Shown here: piece by piece, positions 23,666 to 34,000 of the stretch
Numbering within the stretch: position 1 is the stretch's first letter
Layout of the letters: each line of letters begins with the position of its first letter
IMG/VR virus record: IMGVR_UViG_3300042938_000934
Coordinates: 1-34,790 of that record
Origin: a virus
Strand: one strand, 5' to 3'
Length of the DNA: 34,790 nucleotides
Notes under the pieces: model-generated
The model's database searches: none
What the model was told of the DNA's origin: nothing
Seen by the model: the letters and a program-made list of their open reading frames with translations, nothing else
Translations under genes and position numbers: made by a program

Positions 23666-24962
23666 ACGTTCCACCTGAGAGATGTTGGAATGTTGGTGCA
23701 CCTGATGAATTGATGGTTAACAAATGTCCTTCAATTGACGAACCAACCGTAGTCAAAGCTCCTGTTCCGTTACCGAGTATAACATGATTTGAAGTGAATG
23801 CAGTATTACCTGTGCCACCATCTTCTACAGCAATCGTATCGATCCACTCGGGAGTACCTGATGTACCCATTCTCAAGAATGAATTACTTGATGGTTTGAT
23901 CAACTTACCAAGAGTATTTGTTCCTGTGCCGTAGATCAGATCACCAGTATTGGCTGTTCTAAATCCAGTGCCACCATCAGTTACAGAAATTGCACTGAAC
24001 AGGTTAGAAATGTTGGCGTTATCGATATCGGCAACAAGAATTGCCTTCTTCATCGTTGGGTCATTAACATCCAGAATATTAGATTCCAGAATGTGAGGAC
24101 CATAATCTTCAAACAGATAATACTTGTCTGTCGCAGCATGACGCACAAGACCAGTATGTAATGTGTTACCGCTACTGACGTAATGTGCGGTGAAACCTAA
24201 ATCAATCGAATCACCTGGATTGGTGTTTGCCAATAAGATGATTGGATCAGAAATCACTAAAGATGATACGTTTGCTGTTACAGTATTACCTGTAATAATC
24301 AAATTACCAGCAACAGTAAAATCACCAGTGATTGTTTGAGCACCAGTATTTCTAATAACTGTATTATCAACATCAACAGCGATCGTGTTATTACCTGTAA
24401 AAGCTGTTGTCGTAATACCATCACGACCTTGTACGGTTAGTGTTTCCGATAACAAATCAATAGTTGAGGATCCAGAATCACCTGCAACAGCTAGTGATGT
24501 TGCAATACTTACGTTTGCAGCATTAAGCAATCTACCGTCTGTATCTACACGGAAAGTAGGAATCTGTGTTGTGGAACCGTAGTAACCAGCTGTGACACCC
24601 GATGCTGTCAAATCTACTGTAATAGTAACATCTTGTGATGCGTCAAAAGAAACTGTACCGTTTGCATCACCACCCAATGCAATGTTTCTAGCATTAACTA
24701 ACTTACCATTTAAATTGGCAGTAACGTTATTCGCTGAAAAATTACCAGATGTATCTCTTCTGACAATCGTATTGGCGGTATTAGCAGATGTTGCTGCATC
24801 AATGGTAGTTGTATAATATTTACCACCAATCGCTACTACACCTGTGCCATCATCAATCCAAAGTTTATTAGATACATTTGAATATGCTGGTTCTGCTAAA
24901 TTCAAAGACGGAGGTGTTCCCGTTACATTTGAATACTTTAGTTGGATTACTGTATTGGCCAT
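23661..24962 (-). CDS. Tail fibre / virion protein with adaptor N-terminus
   Basis: This 433-residue protein starts MANTVIQLKYSNVTGTPPSL and contains SNKLWIDDGTGVVAIGGKYY, an N-terminal adaptor type shared with many phage fibres. Next comes a beta stem (GDANGTVSFDASQDVTITVD), then SDPIILLANTNPGDSIDLGF and YYLFEDYGPHILESNI, a diverged copy of the module in the 852- and 634-residue fibres. Two GGTG-F/A repeats follow (VTDGGTGFRTANTGDLIYGT and VEDGGTGNTAFTSNHVILGN), a common beta-helical fibre element. It ends HLSGGTF. There is no S74 domain. It is 1 base downstream of the gene at 24964-25224 and probably coupled to it. Confidence 0.83.
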   Translation of the reverse strand: MANTVIQLKYSNVTGTPPSLNLAEPAYSNVSNKLWIDDGTGVVAIGGKYYTTTIDAATSANTANTIVRRDTSGNFSANNVTANLNGKLVNARNIALGGDANGTVSFDASQDVTITVDLTASGVTAGYYGSTTQIPTFRVDTDGRLLNAANVSIATSLAVAGDSGSSTIDLLSETLTVQGRDGITTTAFTGNNTIAVDVDNTVIRNTGAQTITGDFTVAGNLIITGNTVTANVSSLVISDPIILLANTNPGDSIDLGFTAHYVSSGNTLHTGLVRHAATDKYYLFEDYGPHILESNILDVNDPTMKKAILVADIDNANISNLFSAISVTDGGTGFRTANTGDLIYGTGTNTLGKLIKPSSNSFLRMGTSGTPEWIDTIAVEDGGTGNTAFTSNHVILGNGTGALTTVGSSIEGHLLTINSSGAPTFQHLSGGTF

Positions 24963-24963
24963 T

Positions 24964-25224
24964 TTAGAAACGTCCCCCGTTTATATTATTTAAATTTATT
25001 TGATCTGCGGTTAATTTATTCAATTCAAATTTTTCTGATGATGCATTGTAGATCAGTATATCTCCATTCGCTTTCGTTGTAAACTGAACATCGGTGATGT
25101 CGGACATAGCAACATTCGGTGCAGGTTTAAAATTAGGAGAAGATATTGAAGTACGATTAACAGGACTATTTACAACTTTACCTATTAGTCCTTGTTTTGA
25201 TTGTATTGTTCCTCTAATGGCCAT
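24964..25224 (-). CDS. Small virion protein of unknown function (GGRF C-terminus)
   Basis: This 86-residue protein begins MAIRGTIQSKQGLIGKVVNS, has a central VAMSDITDVQFTTKANGDIL segment with beta character, and ends NLNNINGGRF. The phrase DITDVQ...NGDILIYN..SEKFE resembles the short repeat often placed before fibre shafts in T4-like aquatic phages. Its start overlaps the upstream stop by one base (TAATG), and only 1 base separates it from the 433-residue fibre. It is probably a small linker in the fibre or baseplate assembly. No enzyme motif is visible. Confidence 0.72.
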   Translation of the reverse strand: MAIRGTIQSKQGLIGKVVNSPVNRTSISSPNFKPAPNVAMSDITDVQFTTKANGDILIYNASSEKFELNKLTADQINLNNINGGRF

Positions 25225-25553
25225 TATCGTGTCACCGAAGGAAGAACTGTTGCTATTCCTTCAACGACACGGTTAACTGTGTTTGCACCATTAATAATCA
25301 AATCATAAACATATCTACCAGGAGTTAACAATGCAGTATTGGAAGATGTAATCGAAAGTGTTATTTCACCATTTGATGTGCCTGTAACCGTAGCATTAAT
25401 AACATAATATGTTGAGGAATAATAGGATTTACGCATCATTGAAGACGCAGTGTAACCACTTAGATTAACTGGATTATTATACACATCAAGAACACTCACT
25501 TTTTCAGTAAATGTTGCACCTTGTTCGATTGTTAATTCAGTAAACGCAGCCAA
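25224..25553 (-). CDS. Small Ig-like virion protein with TTG start
   Basis: This 109-residue protein starts at TTG 25553-25551, preceded by AAAAGGAAT at good spacing; no in-frame ATG is near. The N-terminus MAAFTELTIEQGATFTEKVS, then YNNPVNLSGYTASSMMRKSY and LLTPGRYVYDLIINGAN, fits a compact beta-sandwich family common in T4-like and other phages near baseplate and fibre genes, usually called structural. A late-promoter-like GATAAATA is centred about 25 bases upstream. It overlaps the next gene start by one base. The specific role is unknown. Confidence 0.78.
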   Translation of the reverse strand: MAAFTELTIEQGATFTEKVSVLDVYNNPVNLSGYTASSMMRKSYYSSTYYVINATVTGTSNGEITLSITSSNTALLTPGRYVYDLIINGANTVNRVVEGIATVLPSVTR

Positions 25554-25572
25554 AATAGATTCCTTTTATAGT

Positions 25573-27840
25573 CTATTTATCTATTTTCTGTTTGAGGTAA
25601 TCAACCTCTTGAGTCAATTCTTTTATGGACTCAATCAATAATCCAATTAAGTTGCCGTATGATACAGACTTGACACCATCAACTTCATAAACCACTTCAG
25701 GAACAATCTCTTCAGCTTCTTGAGCAATAACACCCATACCAGGAACACCAGATTCTTTCCATGTAAAGGTTACACCTCTCAATTTATTAACCAAACTCAA
25801 AGCGTTTCCTATAGTTTCAATATCAGTTTTAAGGTTTCTATCTGAGCTCGCAAAGAAGTCTGTTGCCGTAACTCTACCTGAAGATGGATTGAAACTGAGT
25901 TTTGTTGAAGATACGGTCAATGCACCAATTGAACCGGAAGTGTTACTGGTGAAAGAAAGATATCTTGTTGCATTTGATGTCGTATCATCAGCTAAGGTGA
26001 TTGAACTATTAGCTTTGCTAAACGCACTATTCGCATGTAGATATGCACTATTGGCATAAGATTCTGCCGCAGCCGAACCAATATCACTAAAAACAGTACC
26101 GTCGTTAGTGAATGTCCATCTATCTGCTGTTTCATTCCAAATTATAGATGCATTGGCTGCAGATCCCCGATTGACAGAAACACCAGCATTTTCCGAAGGT
26201 GTAGTATTTGCTGACACATCAGAGTTTAGTGTAATGGTGGAATCAGCCACATTCAATTCTTGAGTGTTAACTGTTGTTGTTGTTCCAGATACCGTAAAGT
26301 TACCAGTAACAGCGAAGTCACCAGTAACCGTCTGTGATGCAGAAGTCAGTTTTACAAATGTAGTATTTGCATAGTTTGTTGATGCGAGGTTATTTGCTGT
26401 CACAACAGAGTTTGTATACAGTCTCAAATCGGTGTTTGCAGTTGCAATTGCACCATCTGTGTAGTTTTTCAGATTGGTGTTTGCAGTTGCAATTGCACCA
26501 TCTGTGTAGTTTTTCAGATTGGTGTTTGCAGTTACAATCGTGGTGTCAGTATAACTCTTCAGATTGGTATTAGCAGTAACAATTGCCGTACTCAATGTGT
26601 TTGCAGCTAGTGATGAAGCAACAGTAGATTGACTTGTTGAACTGACACTATCACTAATTAAATTCGCCGTAACAATCTTGGAATAAGTGTTGTTGGCATT
26701 CAGAACATCTCGGATGTCCCAATACTTTTCTGGTTCATTCCATCGAATATGTGCGTTAGCATACGCACCTCTATTAACACCAAAGAATGAAAACCCGGAA
26801 TCTAAAGGTTGTGGAGTTAAACTTCTCAGAGTAATAGATTCAGAGTCAATAGAAGTTGTACCACCAATACTCACGTTACCTGAAACTGTCATATCCGAAA
26901 CAGAGAATGGGCCGGTGACAGTAGAAGAACCTGTAAGGAAGATACTTCCATTTAAATCTGTACGACCATTAGCAACAAAAGCACCAGTTCTTGTTGTTCC
27001 TGTTGTTGTTAAATTTCCACCAGTAACGTTAGAAGTCACCACTAAAGTTCCACCGACAGTTTCATTACCTATAATAATAACACCATTACTGACTCTTAAA
27101 TCAGCGGTATGCACTAATCCGGAAGATACAACATTACCTGTAATAACATTCTTTGTGACTTGTACATTCGATTCGACGTTCGCATCACCAAGAACACGCA
27201 GGTAATTTGTGTAAACCAATCCATTTGTAGAAATGTTTCCGGATACTGTGTTCGATACAACGGTTAAATTTTGTCCTATAACTGCATTCGTATTAACTGT
27301 AGCGATATTTGATGTTAAATTTGTTGTGATAGTATTAGTGATTATAGCTGTTGCAATTTGTGCTACTCCGGTATTTACATACAATACTGTGCCGGCATTA
27401 GCAAGATAAAGGTTTCTGTTTACTCTAGCGTCTCTACCAACAACAATATCCAAATTAGCTGTTAAGTTATTTGTGGTTGTCATGTTTGTAATAGTTATAT
27501 TACTGTTGACAACCGCATTATTGGAAACAAGTAGTGAGTTTCCTGGACCTAAAAGAGATAGCACTCCACCAATACTGACATTGCCTTTGGCGATAGGAGC
27601 TGATCCTACTGAAATGTCTCCTGAAATTGTAACATCTTTCTGAAACAAAGCATTGTTGGATACCTGCAAAGCAGTTCCATTTGATGTTATGACTAAACTA
27701 CTGTTTCCAGATAAGGTTAAAACACCATTGGACTTAACATAATTTCCAGTTTCTAATGAATTCAGCGAATTCGCCGATTGATTAGTTTGTATTCTCCACT
27801 CGTCAATAGTGTTTGTTCTGGATATAATTGGAATTGGCAT
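25573..27840 (-). CDS. Tail fibre protein with S74 chaperone and 15-residue tandem repeat
   Basis: This is a 755-residue fibre protein. The N-terminal MPIPIISRTNTIDEWRIQTN is an adaptor-like segment seen in first fibres of aquatic T4-like phages. Residues about 35-330 are a Thr/Asn/Val-rich beta stem (TSNVTGGNLTTTGTTRTGAF type). At about 420-485 the NLKNYTDGAIATANT repeat runs in 15-residue steps. A TGDFAVTGNFTVSGTTTTVN and LNVADSTITLNSDV element follows. The C-terminal 92 residues (from about 664: ASSDRNLKTDIETIGNAL, GMGVIAQEAEEIVPEVV, SVSYGNLIGLLIESIKEL) are an S74 chaperone closer to that of the 721-residue fibre. AGGA lies about 7 bases before the ATG. It directly follows the DUF4815 protein and a small coiled-coil gene, so it may be the main long fibre. 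Confidence 0.87.
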   Translation of the reverse strand: MPIPIISRTNTIDEWRIQTNQSANSLNSLETGNYVKSNGVLTLSGNSSLVITSNGTALQVSNNALFQKDVTISGDISVGSAPIAKGNVSIGGVLSLLGPGNSLLVSNNAVVNSNITITNMTTTNNLTANLDIVVGRDARVNRNLYLANAGTVLYVNTGVAQIATAIITNTITTNLTSNIATVNTNAVIGQNLTVVSNTVSGNISTNGLVYTNYLRVLGDANVESNVQVTKNVITGNVVSSGLVHTADLRVSNGVIIIGNETVGGTLVVTSNVTGGNLTTTGTTRTGAFVANGRTDLNGSIFLTGSSTVTGPFSVSDMTVSGNVSIGGTTSIDSESITLRSLTPQPLDSGFSFFGVNRGAYANAHIRWNEPEKYWDIRDVLNANNTYSKIVTANLISDSVSSTSQSTVASSLAANTLSTAIVTANTNLKSYTDTTIVTANTNLKNYTDGAIATANTNLKNYTDGAIATANTDLRLYTNSVVTANNLASTNYANTTFVKLTSASQTVTGDFAVTGNFTVSGTTTTVNTQELNVADSTITLNSDVSANTTPSENAGVSVNRGSAANASIIWNETADRWTFTNDGTVFSDIGSAAAESYANSAYLHANSAFSKANSSITLADDTTSNATRYLSFTSNTSGSIGALTVSSTKLSFNPSSGRVTATDFFASSDRNLKTDIETIGNALSLVNKLRGVTFTWKESGVPGMGVIAQEAEEIVPEVVYEVDGVKSVSYGNLIGLLIESIKELTQEVDYLKQKIDK
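25574..25581 (-). promoter_or_regulatory. Putative T4-type late promoter (GATAAATA)
   Basis: GATAAATA on the minus strand includes part of the TAG stop and the last two codons of the 755-residue fibre, and lies 21 bases before the TTG start of the 109-residue protein. It has one mismatch to the T4 late consensus. Position and spacing follow the same rule as the boxes before gp19 and the 634-residue fibre. Confidence 0.5.
26431..26565 (-). repeat. 45-bp tandem repeat (two exact copies plus one diverged)
   Basis: Copies at 26431-26475 and 26476-26520 are identical base for base. A third at 26521-26565 is diverged, and a partial fourth follows. Each encodes a 15-residue unit of the NLKNYTDGAIATANT type in the 755-residue fibre. 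The exact pair implies a very recent duplication, so copy number could vary between related phages. Confidence 0.9.
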
Positions 27841-27848
27841 TTATAGTC

Positions 27849-28079
27849 CTAATCTGTTTGTTTTACTAGTTGTTTCAATAAAGATTTAATGTCGGATATG
27901 TCAGAACTCAACGACTCGACCTTATTCTTCAACATATTTATTTCATCATTTTTTGAATTTATCCGACTCGCAAGTTTTTTGCGAGCTTCGTTTTCTTCAA
28001 TGGCGGAACGGTTGACGGTCAATAATGCTTTGTTTTTAGTATCTTTCACAAATTGACCGCCTTCTACCTTTACTAACAT
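27849..28079 (-). CDS. Small coiled-coil virion protein
   Basis: This 76-residue protein starts at ATG 28079-28077, one base after the stop of the giant DUF4815 gene (TGATATG), with GGAAG about 7 bases upstream. A longer frame from an upstream TTG is possible but would overlap the previous gene and has no better signal. The N-terminus MLVKVEGGQFVKDTKNKALL matches a small conserved protein I recognise from aquatic T4-like phages downstream of baseplate genes. The C-terminal half (NSKNDEINMLKNKVESLSSD, continuing SDIKSLLKQL) is a heptad coiled coil. It is probably a trimeric connector between baseplate and fibre; function is unproven. Confidence 0.8.
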   Translation of the reverse strand: MLVKVEGGQFVKDTKNKALLTVNRSAIEENEARKKLASRINSKNDEINMLKNKVESLSSDISDIKSLLKQLVKQTD

Positions 28080-28080
28080 A

Positions 28081-31000
28081 TCATTCTTCCGGCAAAGCAA
28101 TAACTCTCAAATCTTTAACCTTAGGAATGACCGAAGGATCACCCGAAGTCATTACAATTTTTATTGAGAATGATTTGAAATTATCATAAGTGACACCATT
28201 TTGTCCTACATATGAGATTTGATTTGTTACCAGAGAAGGTCGATACTCATATTCTCTATAATCGCTTGTAGTCTTAGATGGTGTTACAGTAGGTTTTACA
28301 CTTTCCATTTTAAAATATGGCCGATCTTTCAAAGGAGTAGGATCGTCCGATGATAACACTTTATAAAATACATGAACCTCTGTTGTGCTAGGTTTATTGG
28401 CGGCGAGATAAACTCTCAAATCGCCTGCATCAAATCCATCAGCCAAAGTGATTGGTTTAGTGATATATCTAGCATCACAAGGACCGCCCGTAGAATCAAA
28501 TTCACTGTTCAGAACAATTTCTCCATTTGTTCCTGTGGAAGTGTTAATTGAAATGTCGAAATCATCAATGTAAGATGTACCAGAAGCTGCAACGTTCACA
28601 CTTAAGATACTTCCGTTAGCATCGACAATCAAGTTGACATTTGCACCAGAACCTGATGTAGAATTCACAGTAATGGTATCTGTATTAGCATAACCAGTAC
28701 CTGAAGAGATAATGTTAAAATCTTCTAGTTCTATTTCCGAATTATCGATGAAATTTTCCCATATATTCACATAAAGACTTTCTAGTGATATAATAGGCGT
28801 AATAGCCTTATCGTTAGAACTCATCTGTATCTGTACGGCAAAATCACCTTTATTCTGCAATTCTTTTCTGCGGTTACCAACAACATATCTGTCATCTTCA
28901 CCCATAGAATAGATCACCGAAGGTGAAAACTGTCTCAGTGAAGTTTCTATTGCTTGATCCACTGGTTTAGCCGCAAAGTAGTGATATACCGAAATAGGAG
29001 CGTTCGACAATGGTTCGATTGAAGTTTCGATAACTCTAAATTTATCAAAAACATACTTTATATCTGTGGCTTGGTTTTCAACAGTAAATAAAGCTGAACC
29101 CTCAGCGAATCTACAACGATTCAAACTAAATGTAATATCTTCGTTGATGTATGGAACATACTCCATGGCATTTTGTGATTTATACATTGTGCCAACATAT
29201 GGGTTAATAGAAACAAATTCGTTTCGAAGTGTAGTCTGTCCTTTTTCTGCAACCCACAAAGTATATTCAGGAGAATCAGTTTTAACAACAAAAGCATACA
29301 TTCCTGGTTTTAAGAAAACAGGACTAAAAAACTCAAAATTTGTTTTTGTTGAAGGATCACTTAAAGAAGGATTTTCTGAAACTACAATCTCTGAAGGATA
29401 CTTTGTAATCTTTGTTTCTGGATACCAGAAATCACTATGTGGTGTTGCGTTTACGGTAGGCCTAATTTCAACCGAGAGAGGAATATTATCATCATCTTTA
29501 TTTCTGAAGTAAAGATCAATATCGGAAAGGAATATACCGTTAGGATAAACTTGTGGATCGACAAAAAATGTCTGAGCTAAAGGATCACCACCGCCAGCAT
29601 CACCGCCAGCAAATCCATCAACCGGGTCATCAGCTCTTGTAGTATCGTTTACGAACACGGTTACAGTATTGGTTATAACTTGTGTCTGAACTTCTTTTAC
29701 GATAACAGTTTCAATGACGGTGTTGGTTATAACTTCTTTTACTACTGGAGGAAGTACAGTAGTTGTTTCAGATGAACTTTCTACAGATGAAGAAATTAGT
29801 TGATTTGATGTTTGTACTCCAACAAATTTATTTTCAACACCAACATTATATACAGTATCAACGAGATTGGTTTTGTTTACTTTTATACCAGAAGATACAA
29901 AAGTATGTTCACAGTAAGAAGTGGATTCTTTGTCAAAACTATTGTTGAAGGAATCTGTTATTCTAAGAGTTCTTTCACCGGATCGGAATGTAGCCAAAGG
30001 AGGATAGAATGCACCAGATACTTGACCAAGCAAGTTTGAACGATTTGATCCAAAACTATATGTGTATGAACTTCCTACTAAGGCTGAAAGGTCACCATTA
30101 ACTGTAGCAACTTTTGTGGAGACATTATAAGAAGTGATGACCCACCCAGCATTTAGACCTGTTGAAGATCCTGTCTCATGTATAATATAAATTACATTGC
30201 CAGAAATGTTTGAAGATGGACCATCAGATTGTAAAGTGATAGTATTCGAAGTTAAGTTCTGAGTTACACCAGATTGGTGTGTGATTACCTGACTCACGTT
30301 TGCAACACTAATACTATCCAAACCAAACAATTTTTTATTGGTTAATGATTTGCCCGTTTCATTAATAATGTAAACATTATTGGATCCAGCTACATATTCT
30401 GTGGCTGTAATTGTAGCAATCGAAAAATTTGATCCACCAGAATTATAACTTGCAAGATTGGCACTTAAATCTGAAGTCGTGTTCGCAATAAGTACTTTTT
30501 CACCAACTTTAAATCCAAAAGCATTATCTAGTGTAATTTTATTAGGAACTACAGTATACTGATAAACGGGTGTGCCGTCAAAGAAAGAATAGAATACAGA
30601 ATTCGGTCTCAGCTTTTCGGAAGAAAATATAATTTGTTGCGGTTTCAAGTAAGGCTGTATAGCTAAATCTGTTACATAGTTACCTAAATTTGTCTCGGAT
30701 GAAGATGTTGTAATTTGGTCTTGGAATAATTCAGCTCCTTTTGACAAAAACACTTCATCGCCAGTAGTTTTGATTGTGGTCCAAACACCACCAGCTCCAG
30801 CACTATTAGTGAGGTCTACAGTTAGTTCCGTAGTTTCTGTATTAACTGTATTTGTTGTAAACCATTTAGAATCTACAGTTCGTGCAAAAGGACTATTTTT
30901 ATCATATGCCCATTGTGGACTTTGATCGGAAATATACTTGTATGCATCATTAATGAACGAGAAAGCTGTATCTAACCCCTGTGTGGAATTCATAACAACT

Positions 31001-34000
31001 TTGGCATTAACATTCGTGTCAACATCAGACGAAAATTCAGGAAACAACTTTAAGTTTCCTAAGAAGTTTGCAAACAATGCTCCAGCAACCGGAACAGATT
31101 TTGTGGAAAATCTTTGGCTAGCCAATTGAGTTTTTGTATAATCCAGCATCAGAACTTTCTTGTCACCGGATCCAACAAGTTTATAAGGTCCACCAAGTTT
31201 CAGTGGATTAATTTCCATCTTAACCGTTCTCATGAGAGAAGCTGGCATTAACGAAGAATTATCGATCAAACATCGATTGTCAAAACCTACTTCACCATAT
31301 GTTGCCTGAGCATCAATTGTGGTGAAGTTGTCAACCAGAATGCCATATTTGGATCTTTCCAAACCATTGCCATCTAAAATTTTCGTAGAAGCTGCATTTT
31401 TCTCTAATGAATTGAGCGCCACATAGTATTCAAGACCTTTAATTCTGTTATCGAATTTATTAAGATCACGCATAGTATATCTGCGATTCTCTTTGAACTC
31501 AACTCTAATATCTTTAACCGATTCAGTATAAGCTGGAACATATAAAGTATAAAGCTTCATATCATCTGGACCAATAGGAGAGGCCTTTGGAGATATTGAA
31601 GATTTACCAGAAACTACAGCAAATTCTTTTGAGGGTTTTACAACAATTTGATCGATTCTACTCAAATAATATTCAAATGAAGAAACAGCTGTAAAATCTG
31701 GATCAGGATTAACTGCACCGGATAATGTCGAACCACCGATAGACCTTGTAGGCCTAAAGTCGTATGCTGAACGTAGTGATGTTAATCTATTATCTTCTTT
31801 ATTATTAAATTTAGAAATCTGATCATAAGTAAAATTCGATCCAACTTTCAAGTAAGAGTCTACCGTAAACAATCCATCGTTTTGTGGTGATGGTGCTGAT
31901 TGATGTTTTAGGTAACGATACTGTACATAAATTTTACCTTTAGGTGAACTGTAACCACGTTTAAGTTTAATTGTCGCATGGTCGTAATGGGTTTTTCTTT
32001 GACCATTATCAAATTCATAATAATCAGTAACATCATTTGAAGAACTGGTTAGCATTGCTGTTGTTACGTTCTGAGTTAGTGATCTAGAATCAATAATTTT
32101 TACAATCTCATATACATCAGGCACTTGTAAACTTACAGCAACACCAGGTGTTCTTAAATTCTTCAGAGTGTCGGTGTTATCGAAAAATGTCGATCCGATA
32201 TCATTGAATACCCATCCACTACCAGAAACGGCAGTTTTAACCGAGGAGTTTGCAGCATTTAAAGTTGTGCCTGCTATATCCAGTTCATAAGGAACCCTAG
32301 TGTGCAGGTCAACTCCGGCATTAATAGGAATATACTGTTTACCTCTAATTGCACCTGTTGAGGAATTTTCTGCATTATTAACCTTAGATGTGATCAACAA
32401 ATCCGCTCTTACACCAGTCGCTCGAACATTAATTGTAAATGTTGTTGAACTCACGGCCGTGACGGTGAAATTGTTGTTAGCTAAACTTAATACCGTATTA
32501 GGAGTAATACCGTAAGTTGCATTACTTGCTGAATCTGAACGAATAAAACAGATGATATTGTTAAGTATAACAGAATCAGAAATTGTTCCTGGTGAACCAG
32601 AGAATGCAAAAGTATCTGTTCCTTCAGCTGTGATAGTTATGATTCCATCGCCACCAGAAACTTTATTTCCGTAAAATTTTCTAGCATAAAAATCCAAGTT
32701 GTTGATTGTACCATCTTTCATTGCCACATAAGGAAAATCAAAGACTAAGCTATTTCTCGAAGGTTCATTGACATATGCATCACCAGTAACCAAATCTTTC
32801 GAATCCGAATTTACATTGCCGGCAAAAGTGATCGATCCATCTTTGTAAACAATAGATTCAGCCACTTTAAAGTCGGAATCAATCGAAAATGTATTCGATG
32901 TTGGTGTGAAAGGAAGAGCAGTACTTAGAGTGATGGTTTGACTTACACTGTTTGACTGTAAAATTGATATCGGAGAAACTCCAGAACCACTTGTGTCTGT
33001 TATTCTAAAATACATTCCAGCATAAGCATTAGCTGATGCTGTTGTAGAAAATGTTGTTGGCAAATTAATTACAGTGTTGCTTGAACCAGCTCGTGTTGTT
33101 CCAGTAATTGACGATGCAGAAGAATCAAAAACATGCACATAAAATGAGTGTGTATTACCCAAATCTGAAGATGTTGCATCATTATATTTCATCATATTGG
33201 CTCGTAGAGAACCAACTTTAGTTGATGTATATGTTGCTGTTGTTGAAACATTTACTTGTGAATATGGTACACAGTGTACATCCAACAGAGGATATGAAGA
33301 AATATCCAATGTTCCAAAAATATTATCCAGTACAACATAACTCGAATAATTTGTTGGCATATCATATTCTTCAACTGTCGCAGTGTCACGACCTCTGTTG
33401 ATTGGAATCAAAGTTGGTGCAATTGTTTGAAATTCATATCCACCAACATAGGCCTTACCTGGATCTAAGGATGCAGTAAATGTTCCGTTCGCAGCATCAC
33501 CCTCTTCGAGAGAGATTACAAAGGGATCTACGGTGTAATTACCGGATTCGTCATATGTTCTGCGAGCGAGAGTTTTCTCGATTTCATTGTAAATTGGATA
33601 TTCAAGTTCTTTTGTTTTGATACCATTAACCAATCGAATAACTTCGATGAATGATGAATCGTCGGCGCTATCCAAGGTTCTCTTTGAAAGAGTGGTTGCA
33701 ACTTTATATCGTGTAGCACCTGGTGCTTGAAAGTTAAATGAACCTTGAGCAGGATCTAAAAGACCTGTATCATCAATCTCATCAACGATAGTATCTTCAA
33801 ATTCAATACCAATTTTATATGATGGGTTTACGTTGTTGGTTAATGCATTATAACCGGTTCGGTAAAATAATTCTAGAACTAAAAATTGTGGAACAACTTT
33901 AACAAATTGACCTTTAAAGTAGTATACGCCGTCTTGAATACTGGCAACATACGATTTACCAACTGCACTATTAGTTTTTGCTTGTGCAAAAATGTTTTGG

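Noticed and set aside
27935-27942. Late-promoter box AATAAATA inside the small coiled-coil gene
   Set aside because: It lies mid-gene and about 95 bases from the next start, unlike the 20-25 base spacing of most of the others. In AT-rich DNA such matches occur by chance.
28080-28100. Upstream TTG start for the small coiled-coil gene
   Set aside because: It would overlap the end of the DUF4815 gene by 20 bases. The ATG at 28079 directly follows that stop, has a well placed GGAAG, and begins the conserved MLVKVEGGQF segment.
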